In this document: piece after piece, positions 16,308 to 24,729 of the stretch
Numbering within the stretch: the first letter of the stretch is position 1
Layout: each line of letters starts with the position of its first letter
DNA from: Alteromonadaceae bacterium
GTDB lineage: Bacteria > Pseudomonadota > Gammaproteobacteria > Enterobacterales > Alteromonadaceae
DNA: 49,126 nucleotides
Assembly (NCBI GenBank): GCA_013373625.1
Contig: JABXHM010000088.1
Location: forward strand, 1-49,126
Direction of reading: 5' to 3'
Position numbers and translations under genes: made by a program
The notes under the pieces: model-generated
What the model saw: the letters and a program-made list of their open reading frames with translations, nothing else
Databases searched by the model: none
Told to the model about the DNA's origin: nothing

Positions 16308-18749
16308 ATGTCGACTGATCACGTTAATGAATTGCTCGTTACTGAGCCTTATTTACCTCAAAGCCCAACCATTGAGTCTTTAGCACAATCTAATCAGTAT
16401 CTTACTGCACTCATCCAATTTGTAACTTTCAGCATTGAAATGCAAAGTGTCGAGGACATCGTTTGGTATTTAACCAAGTCAGTGATCGGCCAACTGGGGT
16501 TTGAAGACTGCATTGTTTACCTCGTTGATCCCGAATCTTCGCTGTTGGTGCAGCGAGCCGCGTATGGCGATAAAAATCCCAGCGACAAAACAATATTAGA
16601 TCCCATTCGTCTGCGAATTGGTGAGGGTATAGTAGGGCGTTGCGCTGAACTCAAGAAAACCATGTTAGTCAATGATTTATCGAAAGCTGAAAATTACATT
16701 GTTGACGATAAGTCCCGTCAGTCAGAACTTGCAGTGCCCATTGTAATTAACGGGGAGTTGATAGGTGTTATCGACTCTGAACATTCTGCGAAAGACTTTT
16801 ATACGCAACATCACGTGTCGACCTTACAAGCAATTGCATCGGTCATTGCCAGTAAATATGCCAGCTTACAAACAGTGCAAAAGCTACAGCAATCAATAGC
16901 GTCGCTCGAAAATGCTAAGCGTCTGCAACAGGCTCTGTTTGATATTACTGAGTTAGTGCATATATCCGCCGACCTGAGCGACTTTTACAGAAAGCTGCAC
17001 CGTATTTTGGCGGATCTGATTAAAGCCGATGCGTTTTATATTTGTTTATTCGATAACAACAGCAAAACGCTGAATTTCCCTTACTATTTTGACAAAAGCA
17101 CCGGCAATCACTCACCGGATGAACAACATGGCGATGCATTAGACAGGGCCTTTGCACAACGGGTTATATCCGGACAGGCGCCGCTGTTTTTGTCTCAGGA
17201 AGATATCTCCGTTTATCTCAATAATAATGAGCTTCAGTATGACAACAGCAGAACGCCACCTTATTGCTGGATGGGCGCGCCGCTGCGTATTGACAATAAA
17301 ATTACCGGAACTGTTGCAGTTAAAAACATTACTAATCAAACGCCTTTCTCGTCAAAGTCGCTGGAGCTTTTATGGTACACCGCCCAGCAAATCAGCACGG
17401 CGCTAAAGCGTAAGCACGACGAGAGCATGTTGCAGCATTTGGCCTTGCACGATGAACTCACCGGTTTACCTAATCGCACCCTGTTTATAGACCGTTTAAT
17501 GCATTCACTCGAAGCTGATCTGCGCCGTGAACAACAGCAAACTTGTATCTTATATCTGGATTTAGATCGGTTTAAATTGGTCAACGACAGTTACGGTCAT
17601 CACATTGGCGACAAACTATTGGTGTTGGTCAGCAATAAAATAAAAAGTTGTTTACGTCAGCACGATACCTTAGCTCGCTTAAGCGGTGATGAGTTTGCCA
17701 TTTTGTTGGAAGATATTACCGATTTGACGCTGGTCGAAACCCTGTCAACACGTATTATCGAAGAGCTACGCTTGCCAATAGACATTGAACGCTGTCATAT
17801 CGCGACTACTACCTCTATTGGTATTGTGCATGCCAGCGAATTTTCACAGGAAAAACGGCTGGCCTCGGAAATGCTGCGCTGTGCAGATAATGCCATGTAC
17901 CAGGCCAAGCGTCAGGGCAAAGGGTGTTTTGTTTTTCATCATAAGCTGACGAGCAACTCTCTGCACGACATCTTAGTGTTGGAGCAGGCACTCGATACTG
18001 CGCTGCAGGATGGTCAGTTTGTTTGCTATTTACAGCCGATCATACATTTAACAACGCTGAATATTGAAGGGTTTGAAACGCTCATTCGCTGGCAGCATCC
18101 TGAACACGGCTTAGTCAGCCCCGGTGATTTTATAGAGGTGGCCCAAAAGTCCGGGCAAATTATTCAAATCGACAAAATCATGATGGACTGCGCCTGTAAA
18201 TTAATGCAGCGCTGGCTCAAGTACAGCAACAAAGTGCCTTATCTCAACATTAATGTTTCGAGTAGCTCTATCGCGGCCGAAGGTTTTTTAGCGTACTTTC
18301 AGTCAAAAATTGCCCAGTACGGGATACCTGAAGGTGTGCTCAATATTGAAATTACCGAGCAAGCGCTGATTAACAATTTTGAACAGGCTACCTATGCGTT
18401 GCATGAAATTCAAAAGGCCGGGCAAAAAATTATTCTGGATGATTTTGGTACCGGTTATTCTTCGTTGAGTTATCTGCATCAGTTACCTATCGACATGGTA
18501 AAAATTGATCGCTCATTTGTGCGCACAATCGGCCAGTCCCATACCGCAAAGTCCATTGTTAAAGCGGTGCTATCTTTGGCTGATTCACTCAATATCCAGG
18601 TGGTTATTGAAGGCATAGAAGAAGCCACACAGCGCGACAAGGCCATTGCACTTGGTGGGGTTTATGGGCAAGGGTTCTTATTTCACAAACCCATGAGTAT
18701 TACAAAGGCCGAGGCTCTGCTTGATTTTGCCGTTGGCGACCAGACTTAA
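16308..18749 (+). CDS. GAF-GAF-GGDEF-EAL cyclic-di-GMP protein
   Basis: Cytosolic dual-domain second-messenger protein of about 813 residues with two GAF sensor domains (about 45-190 and 215-385), a GGDEF domain (about 400-555) and an EAL domain (about 565-805). The GGDEF signature is SGDEF (459-463) and an I-site RQHD lies upstream. The EAL signature is ETL (590-592), but the metal and catalytic residues are kept (NINVSSSS, EITEQAL, DDFGTGYSSL, VKIDRSF, IEGIE). It is more likely a phosphodiesterase than a cyclase. ATG 16308 is chosen; an upstream TTG (16281) is possible, and neither has a strong ribosome site. Confidence 0.9.
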   Translation: MSTDHVNELLVTEPYLPQSPTIESLAQSNQYLTALIQFVTFSIEMQSVEDIVWYLTKSVIGQLGFEDCIVYLVDPESSLLVQRAAYGDKNPSDKTILDPIRLRIGEGIVGRCAELKKTMLVNDLSKAENYIVDDKSRQSELAVPIVINGELIGVIDSEHSAKDFYTQHHVSTLQAIASVIASKYASLQTVQKLQQSIASLENAKRLQQALFDITELVHISADLSDFYRKLHRILADLIKADAFYICLFDNNSKTLNFPYYFDKSTGNHSPDEQHGDALDRAFAQRVISGQAPLFLSQEDISVYLNNNELQYDNSRTPPYCWMGAPLRIDNKITGTVAVKNITNQTPFSSKSLELLWYTAQQISTALKRKHDESMLQHLALHDELTGLPNRTLFIDRLMHSLEADLRREQQQTCILYLDLDRFKLVNDSYGHHIGDKLLVLVSNKIKSCLRQHDTLARLSGDEFAILLEDITDLTLVETLSTRIIEELRLPIDIERCHIATTTSIGIVHASEFSQEKRLASEMLRCADNAMYQAKRQGKGCFVFHHKLTSNSLHDILVLEQALDTALQDGQFVCYLQPIIHLTTLNIEGFETLIRWQHPEHGLVSPGDFIEVAQKSGQIIQIDKIMMDCACKLMQRWLKYSNKVPYLNINVSSSSIAAEGFLAYFQSKIAQYGIPEGVLNIEITEQALINNFEQATYALHEIQKAGQKIILDDFGTGYSSLSYLHQLPIDMVKIDRSFVRTIGQSHTAKSIVKAVLSLADSLNIQVVIEGIEEATQRDKAIALGGVYGQGFLFHKPMSITKAEALLDFAVGDQT

Positions 18750-18753
18750 TGAC

Positions 18754-18784
18754 GGGCCTCAGGCAGTAACCTGCTCAGAGGCCC
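18754..18784. terminator. Hairpin between convergent genes
   Basis: GGGCCTC (18754-18760) pairs with GAGGCCC (18778-18784), with an inner GCAG/CTGC stem. It overlaps the halogenase stop codon and follows the GGDEF-EAL stop by 4 bp. There is no T-run on either side. Confidence 0.5.
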
Positions 18785-20300
18785 TGGCGTTATTGGCAAA
18801 CTGCGTAAGTACTTTTTGCTGGTCAGGAAATTCACTGGCAATGCTGGCGGCACGGTGTTTCGCCTGTTCAATAATACGTTGAGAACGCGCTGGCATTTGC
18901 TGTGTTACCTCTGGAAACTGGGCTAACCCGGCCAATAAACAGTACCACGAGGTTTTTAAATAAATCTGCTGTTGGGGGTTGGCTGCGAGTACCGGATCGA
19001 TGGCTTTGCCTTGCTGCCAGTTGCCAATAAGTGCTTGCAGGCTATCAGGCACATACATGTTATTGCGTACTTTTTGCCAAAACAGGCCTTGTTGGCGGCT
19101 GTTTAACAAGTAATGTGCCTGAATATAATCGCAGGTACCGTCGTACATACCGTTTACCTGCTGATTAAAATCGACTTGCGCGGATTCTTCATGCGATTTG
19201 AGTTTGGCAATGAGCAAGCCAATGGATTGCTGGGTTAAGTTAAGCATGGGTGCTTCAAGCGGCTCAATAAAACCCTGTGACAAGCCAATGGCCACACAGT
19301 TTTTGTACCAATGTTCTTCGAGTCGACCAGGGTGCCAACTCAGGTGTTTTGGGGAGGGCGCATTTTGTTCTTCAAGCTCTTTAAGGTTAATGCCGTGGTA
19401 ACTGGCGAGTGCTTCGAGTGCCTGCTGCTGGCTGCACATGTCGCTGCAGTAAACCAAGCCGGTTCCCGTGCGGTGAGTGAGGGGAATATTCCAAATCCAG
19501 CCTTGTTCCACTGCAGCCGATACCGTAGCGCTGGCCAGGCCATCTTTTCCCGGGGCTGACATTTGTTTATCCAGCGGTAGCGCGACTGCGGCGTTACACA
19601 GCAACCGATCGCTGTAGGAAATAAACGCCCGGCCCAGTGTTTTACGTATCAGTAAGCCTCTGAATCCAGTGCAATCAATAAACAAATCGCCGGCTATCTC
19701 GGCATGATTGTCGGTAACAATTGAAGTAATTCCGCCATTGTGTGCACACTTAACGTCAATCACCCGATCATCGATATGCGCCACACTTTTACTTAGAGCA
19801 AGTTTGCGCAAAAACTCTGCTAATAAGCCAGCATCAAAATGATAGCCATAATCAACCACCGGTTTACTCCCGGTTGGCGCTTTATTAAGGGCTTGCAGGT
19901 GCGATGCTATAAAAAAGTCATCGGGGTGTGCGCAACATTCATAGCCTTTCAACCGTGCAGCACAAGCAGCAAAGAATACATTCACCTGGTCGGTGTCGGC
20001 TTCGTTGTAAAAGGGGTGAAAATATTCAGCTCGTTCGGTTTGCTCATTCCAGCCAGGAAATACAATGCCGTTTTTATAGGTGGCATGACAAGCGGGCATC
20101 CACTCCTGCTCAGCAATGCCCAACTCGTCAAAAAATTGTTTAAAGAAAGGCGTAGAGCCTTCTCCTACACCCACTGGTGCAATGCCCGAAGAATCAACTA
20201 CTGTGACACTGGCTACGTCAGCTAACTGATGAGCCAGCATATTAGCGGCCATCCAGCCGGAAGTGCCACCACCAACAATAACGATTTTTTGTTTATTCAT
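18759..20300 (-). CDS. Tryptophan-halogenase-family flavoenzyme
   Basis: FAD-dependent halogenase family member (513 residues). It shows the dinucleotide motif GGGTSG (10-15), K76 in ATYKNG (equivalent to PrnA K79, which forms the halogenating lysine species), the halogenase signature WIWNIP (268-273) and E349 in IEPLEAP (equivalent to PrnA E346). So the catalytic set is complete. Start at ATG 20300 is preferred over the upstream GTG 20318 because TAAGG lies 8 nt ahead. No flavin reductase partner of the usual kind is adjacent, though a reductase fusion lies on the same strand 557 bp upstream. The substrate is unknown; alteromonads carry many orphan members. Confidence 0.88.
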   Translation of the reverse strand: MNKQKIVIVGGGTSGWMAANMLAHQLADVASVTVVDSSGIAPVGVGEGSTPFFKQFFDELGIAEQEWMPACHATYKNGIVFPGWNEQTERAEYFHPFYNEADTDQVNVFFAACAARLKGYECCAHPDDFFIASHLQALNKAPTGSKPVVDYGYHFDAGLLAEFLRKLALSKSVAHIDDRVIDVKCAHNGGITSIVTDNHAEIAGDLFIDCTGFRGLLIRKTLGRAFISYSDRLLCNAAVALPLDKQMSAPGKDGLASATVSAAVEQGWIWNIPLTHRTGTGLVYCSDMCSQQQALEALASYHGINLKELEEQNAPSPKHLSWHPGRLEEHWYKNCVAIGLSQGFIEPLEAPMLNLTQQSIGLLIAKLKSHEESAQVDFNQQVNGMYDGTCDYIQAHYLLNSRQQGLFWQKVRNNMYVPDSLQALIGNWQQGKAIDPVLAANPQQQIYLKTSWYCLLAGLAQFPEVTQQMPARSQRIIEQAKHRAASIASEFPDQQKVLTQFANNARASEQVTA

Positions 20301-20736
20301 ATGCAATGCCTTAAGCACGCAGTGGTTTTGCCAGGCAAACTACGGCTGAAATGTGTTTATTGTTTAGCTAACAGACCGTTAGCATGACTTGTTTTTGCAA
20401 ATAGCACAAACCTGCACGAAGAATAAACGACAAGGAAGTCCTGTTCAACTGGAGTAAAGAACACCGTTATAGTTGGGCGTAATTTTATGACAGTTAATAT
20501 TCAATTTAACCAGTCATTACGGAGACAGCGATAGTGGTTGACGGTTTGCTTAGGCGCCTGGCACAGCGCTTTTTAAACAGTAAGCTGTAAAGAATTGCTG
20601 TATACACTGTAAAAATAGTTGACACATTTAATGCTCATTAGAGCTGCCTGTTTTTTAGCCTTTTGAATTATAAAAGGGTTTTATTTGTAGTGCGAAATTT
20701 GCCTTTTTTTTGTACTGAAAAGACCAGGATAGGTCT
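20301..20736. other. 436-bp intergenic stretch
   Basis: AT-rich and without a convincing gene. A TTGACA hexamer at 20619-20624 lacks a good -10 at proper spacing. It must contain the promoter of the halogenase gene (minus strand) and that of the short secreted ORF at 20737. No repeats of note. Confidence 0.4.
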
Positions 20737-20850
20737 ATGAAAATCAGAGTAGTGTTACTTTTAGCGTTCAATTTTACGGTGATGCCACAGTTGGCTGTAT
20801 CTGCGCCAATCAATGTTGAATTAGTCGTTAATGGCGCTGCCTGGGGTTGA
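20737..20850 (+). pseudogene. Short signal-peptide ORF, probably a truncated gene
   Basis: A 37-codon frame from ATG 20737 behind an AGGATAGGT site. It encodes a good signal peptide (MKIRVVLLLAFNFTVMPQ, cleavage after LAVSA) and only 13 further residues (PINVELVVNGAAW) before TGA. It runs to within 6 bp of the convergent reductase gene. It looks like the 5' end of a secreted-protein gene whose remainder was lost when the neighbouring sequence was joined; a real short peptide is the alternative. Confidence 0.4.
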
Positions 20851-20856
20851 TGTAAG

Positions 20857-22941
20857 TTACAAATCTATCGTAATACGTGGAGTGTCATCGTTGGCAGTTT
20901 TGGCGGGCCTCGCACAACATAATAAGGCTTCATCTGCACCTGGCGGCGTGCTTGCGGCGGTTGAGTGCAACACTTTTCCATGGGTTATGCGAACTTTACA
21001 GGCACCGCAACTGCCAGCACGGCAACCGTATTCCGGACTTAACCCGTGGTTTTCTGCAAAGTCGAGTAAGTGTCCGTCTTGTGGCGTCCAGGTCTGTTCT
21101 ATCCTGGAGCGTGAAAAGGTTATTAGTGCCGATGTCGCAGCGTCTTCAGATACGGCGTCTGCGTTAGCCGGTTTGCTGCGTTGCAGGGCAGCCGGACCAA
21201 AAGATTCCGCGAATATTGCGCTGTCGTGTACGCCCAGGTTTTGCAGTAAATCATAGGTATCCTGCATAAATTGCGTGGGGCCGCACAAGTAAAAATCGCA
21301 ATTATCAAAGGGTAAAAGGGTCTGCAGGATGTCTTTTGTGAGGCGCCCCTGAGTTGAATAGTCAATCCCTGGCCGACAGGTTTCTGATGGTGCTGTTAAC
21401 AACCATATTGCCTGAGCTTGTGTACTTTGCGCGTTGGATAGCTGTCGTATTTCATGTCTAAAGGCCTGCTCGGTACGGGTACGAAACGTGTTTATCATAA
21501 TGACTTTTTGCTGACTGCGGGTGCGAAAGTTATTCTGCACAATATAGCGAAACATCGACACCATGGGCGTAATGCCAACCCCCGCCGATAACAAAACAAC
21601 CGGTTTCTGGCTGTTTTCTGACAGATAGAAATCGCTCTGGGTAAGTTTCACTTGCAGAATATCGCCTGCAACAATGTGATCGTGTAGCCAGTTCGATACA
21701 ACACCCTCACGTTTGACACTGATCCGCAACACGTTATCCAGCGGAGAGCTTGATATGCTGTAGGCTCTAACATGTTCGGTGCCAGCGACTGTTAATTTAA
21801 CGCTGATAAACTGTCCTGGTTTAAAATTGGGTACTTCACCTGTTGGGGATGTCAGGTGAAGGGATTTAATTGCCGAACTTTTACCAGAAGTACTCTCGGT
21901 GAAGGTACCTGTTACGCTGTAATTTTGCCACTGCGCGATTGTGGTATGCTGGGTGGCATGTGAAGCTGCCTCATGCCAGGTGCCTGTCATAAGCGAATTC
22001 GGCGAGTAGTCCTGCAGCCGAAAGCGATAGGGCATGGCAGCTTTTAATACATAGCCGTGTTTTAAGGTAAACTGCCATAACCGTTCGGCACCTTTAAAGT
22101 GATGCTGGTTGTCGTCCCACAAAATGTTAGCAGTACCTGTCATGGTAACTATGTCGCCGCTTTCAAAATCAATAAACAATAGCCCGGCAGCCGGGTTAAG
22201 CATAAAATTCCCCAGCGTATTAAAAAAATTATTGCCCATGTAATCAGGGATAGTCAGCGTGCGGGCATCATCGACTCGCACGAAGCCGCTGCGGCCACCA
22301 CGATGAGACACATCGGCACCATGAGCCTTGGTGGTGGGTTCTTGGCCTGGCTTTTGTGCCGTGCTTGCTACAAAAAACGTATCGGCGCGCTGTATAAATT
22401 TACTCAGTGCGTTATCAAACTGGCTAAATGCACTGACTGGTTGTTGAATTGATTCTGGCGAATAGGCGTGCAGTTCGCGGCGCTGAATATACTGCGGGCA
22501 GTTGCCGGTAGTTTGCAATACATCCAGCAGTAAATACCCATTGTTAATACTGTTTACCTGGGTGCTTACCCGATTACGCCGCCGTGTATGCAGTTCAATA
22601 CCCAGTAACCCAATTGGCATTGGTTGTGTTGCCCTGTGTTCTGCCAGGGCAGTAGCAAGGGGATCACCGTTAAATGGTGTTGCTTGTATGCTCAGCTGTG
22701 TTGCACTGGGCGCATTAATAAAGCCGGGTTGGCCGGCCAGCACCGATGCCCATACATCTTCTTGGTTGTCGGTGAAGCCGGCAAATAGCATAGGCAGCTG
22801 CGCATAGAACGCCTGATGCTGAGCAGGCATGTAATCTCTTATTACTTTATCGCCAACTTTTTCCATGCGTTTTTCAATCCCCAGGCGGGATTGAATAGCT
22901 CGTTCGCCTTCGTGGAAAACCGGTGATATCGCGTTTTTCAT
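20857..22941 (-). CDS. PNPOx-like / ferredoxin reductase / 2Fe-2S fusion oxidoreductase
   Basis: A 694-residue soluble electron-transfer enzyme. The N-terminal half (about 40-330) resembles pyridoxamine-phosphate-oxidase-like flavin-binding proteins. It is followed by an FAD-binding domain (RAYSISSSP), an NAD(P)-binding domain (VLLSAGVGITPMVSMF, YLCGPTQFM) and a C-terminal plant-type ferredoxin with C640-x4-C645-x2-C648 and C675 or C676. It should pass electrons from NAD(P)H through FAD to the 2Fe-2S centre and perhaps to the N-terminal flavin. Same strand as and 65 bp after the GST gene, so probably in one operon controlled by the divergent LysR. The physiological acceptor is unknown. Confidence 0.88.
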   Translation of the reverse strand: MKNAISPVFHEGERAIQSRLGIEKRMEKVGDKVIRDYMPAQHQAFYAQLPMLFAGFTDNQEDVWASVLAGQPGFINAPSATQLSIQATPFNGDPLATALAEHRATQPMPIGLLGIELHTRRRNRVSTQVNSINNGYLLLDVLQTTGNCPQYIQRRELHAYSPESIQQPVSAFSQFDNALSKFIQRADTFFVASTAQKPGQEPTTKAHGADVSHRGGRSGFVRVDDARTLTIPDYMGNNFFNTLGNFMLNPAAGLLFIDFESGDIVTMTGTANILWDDNQHHFKGAERLWQFTLKHGYVLKAAMPYRFRLQDYSPNSLMTGTWHEAASHATQHTTIAQWQNYSVTGTFTESTSGKSSAIKSLHLTSPTGEVPNFKPGQFISVKLTVAGTEHVRAYSISSSPLDNVLRISVKREGVVSNWLHDHIVAGDILQVKLTQSDFYLSENSQKPVVLLSAGVGITPMVSMFRYIVQNNFRTRSQQKVIMINTFRTRTEQAFRHEIRQLSNAQSTQAQAIWLLTAPSETCRPGIDYSTQGRLTKDILQTLLPFDNCDFYLCGPTQFMQDTYDLLQNLGVHDSAIFAESFGPAALQRSKPANADAVSEDAATSALITFSRSRIEQTWTPQDGHLLDFAENHGLSPEYGCRAGSCGACKVRITHGKVLHSTAASTPPGADEALLCCARPAKTANDDTPRITIDL

Positions 22942-23006
22942 GCGTACCTCTACAAACTGTGACAGCTGCTATCAAACTATGCAGGCGAGTTGTGCTCGCT
23001 TAATAT

Positions 23007-23633
23007 TTAATTTTCCAGAGCGAGTTTGGCGTCGGTGTCAGTGTCAGGCATTGCAACAAATCCCGGCAACCTCTCTATAGCCTCTACCCATCGCACAATG
23101 TGGGGATATTCACGCAGGTCAATGCCACCTTCAGGTGCGTGAGCGGTATAAGAATAGAGCGCCACATCAGCAATCGTTGGCGTTTGCCCTACAAACCAGG
23201 TTCTTTCAGCCAGGTGTTGATTCATTACGGCAAATAATGCATGTGATTTTGCCTGTACGCTTTCTTTGTCGAGCGGGGCACCAAATATGGCTATTAACCG
23301 GGCAGCACCAGGTCCACTGGCTAGCTCATTAGCGGCTTTGGAAAGCCATATTTGCACTTGGGCGGCCAGTTCCGGGGACTCAGGCAACCATGTGCGAGCC
23401 GGATCAAAACGGCTTGCCAGGTACACTAAAATCGCGTTGGAGTCGTACAGAGTTACGTCGCCATCCACCAAAGTGGGTACCTGACCAAACGGGTTTTTGG
23501 CCAGATAATCGGGCTGTTTATGGGCGCCGTTAAGTAAGTCTACGGGGACCAGTTCAATGGTAATGTTTAACAGGCTGGCAAGTAACCGTACGCGGTGTGA
23601 GTGACCGGAAAGCGCTAAATCGTATAGCTTCAT
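23007..23633 (-). CDS. Glutathione S-transferase family protein
   Basis: Cytosolic protein of 208 residues. The N-terminal thioredoxin-like domain begins MKLYDLALSGHSHRVRLLAS and includes NPFGQVPTLVDGD and YDSNAILVYLA, which is the glutathione-binding pattern with cis-Pro and Ser. The C-terminal domain is all-helical, with TPTIADVALYSY. The start at 23633 is chosen for its AGAGGAT ribosome site. It is the first gene of a likely two-gene operon with the PNPOx/ferredoxin fusion and is divergent from a LysR gene, suggesting a detoxification or oxidative-stress unit. Confidence 0.9.
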   Translation of the reverse strand: MKLYDLALSGHSHRVRLLASLLNITIELVPVDLLNGAHKQPDYLAKNPFGQVPTLVDGDVTLYDSNAILVYLASRFDPARTWLPESPELAAQVQIWLSKAANELASGPGAARLIAIFGAPLDKESVQAKSHALFAVMNQHLAERTWFVGQTPTIADVALYSYTAHAPEGGIDLREYPHIVRWVEAIERLPGFVAMPDTDTDAKLALEN

Positions 23634-23663
23634 TTTGGGTATCCTCTGGTTGAAGTTATTAAG

Positions 23664-23715
23664 ATCATTGTGACAGTGCATGTAATGGATATACTATAGT
23701 TGTCTTCACAATGAT
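23664..23715. promoter_or_regulatory. 10-bp inverted repeat between GST and LysR genes
   Basis: ATCATTGTGA (23664-23673) and TCACAATGAT (23706-23715) are perfect reverse complements with a 32-bp spacer. They lie in the 159-bp divergent intergenic region, where LysR regulators normally bind. Half-site separation is wider than a single LysR box, so it could bind two dimers or loop. Confidence 0.55.
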
Positions 23716-23792
23716 GATAAATATCCTTTATGATGAATGATAATCCACAAAATGTAGATAAACTATAACTGCCGACGGCATATAGGGGCAAC

Positions 23793-24683
23793 ATGGATAA
23801 ACTGGAAATGATGCGGGTGTTTTGTGTGGTGGCGCGCACGGCCAGTTTTACTAAAGCAGCTGTTGAATTGAATATCGCTACGCAAACCGTTAGTAAGTAT
23901 GTCAAAGTTCTGGAGGATCGCCTTGGCGCCCAGCTATTTGACCGAACAACCCGTAAAGTCATGCTCAATCATACTGGTAATGCCTACTATGAACGCTGTG
24001 TAGATCTGCTGGAACAATTTGACGAGGTAGAGTCATCGGTTTCAACGCTGCATGGCACACCTAAAGGCACCATTCGCATCAGTGCGCCAACGGCTTTTGG
24101 CGAGAAACATTTAGTGGATGCGCTCCGGGACTTTCAGTTAGCCAATCCAGAAATAATGATTGAGTTAGATCTATCGAACCGGCGGGTATCAGTGGTCGAA
24201 GAGGGTTACGACATGGTGCTTCGTATCAGTGAACTCAGCGACTCGTCATTGATTGCTAAAAAGCTCTGTTCTATGCCTCTGGTGGTATGTGCTTCACCTG
24301 AGTACCTCGATAAATATGGCTCACCAACAGTGCCAACTGACCTGACGGCGCATAACTGCTATCAGTTTATCAATGCCCAGTACGGTAAATACTGGCCGTT
24401 TAAAATTAACGGCGAAGACATAAAGGTGGAAGTGTCTGGACGGTTTAAGTCCAATTCGCCCAGCGCATTAAGCAAAATGGCCCTCGCAGGCTTAGGAGTT
24501 GCGTTATCGCCACTGTATATTGTGAGCGATGATATCAGGGCAGGGCGACTGGTCACACTGTTTGAGCAGTATCAGGCATACAGTTTTGGTGTATATGCAA
24601 TTTACCCACACCGCAAGCATTTATCTAAACGGGTAAGAGTACTGGTTGATTTTTTGGCAGAGCGCTTTGCCAGACTATATTAA
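23793..24683 (+). CDS. LysR-family transcriptional regulator
   Basis: A 296-residue regulator. The N-terminal winged helix (about 1-60) reads MDKLEMMRVFCVVARTASFT with KAAVELNIATQTVSKYVKVLE, and a substrate-binding domain follows from about residue 90 (GTIRISAPTAFGEKHLVDAL). It most resembles the CrgA/DsdC-like subgroup with SAPxxFG at the start of the effector domain. Divergent orientation from the GST and reductase genes makes it their probable regulator. The effector cannot be read from the sequence. Confidence 0.93.
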   Translation: MDKLEMMRVFCVVARTASFTKAAVELNIATQTVSKYVKVLEDRLGAQLFDRTTRKVMLNHTGNAYYERCVDLLEQFDEVESSVSTLHGTPKGTIRISAPTAFGEKHLVDALRDFQLANPEIMIELDLSNRRVSVVEEGYDMVLRISELSDSSLIAKKLCSMPLVVCASPEYLDKYGSPTVPTDLTAHNCYQFINAQYGKYWPFKINGEDIKVEVSGRFKSNSPSALSKMALAGLGVALSPLYIVSDDIRAGRLVTLFEQYQAYSFGVYAIYPHRKHLSKRVRVLVDFLAERFARLY

Positions 24684-24729
24684 ATGGCGCAGCGCAGTAC
24701 ATTGCAGCGCCGCGCTTATTACGCCGTGT

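Noticed and set aside
23725..23760. A Fur box in the LysR promoter (ATGATGAATGATAATCC)
   Set aside because: Only the core ATGATAATC matches; the flanking bases do not complete the 19-bp consensus as they do at 229-247.
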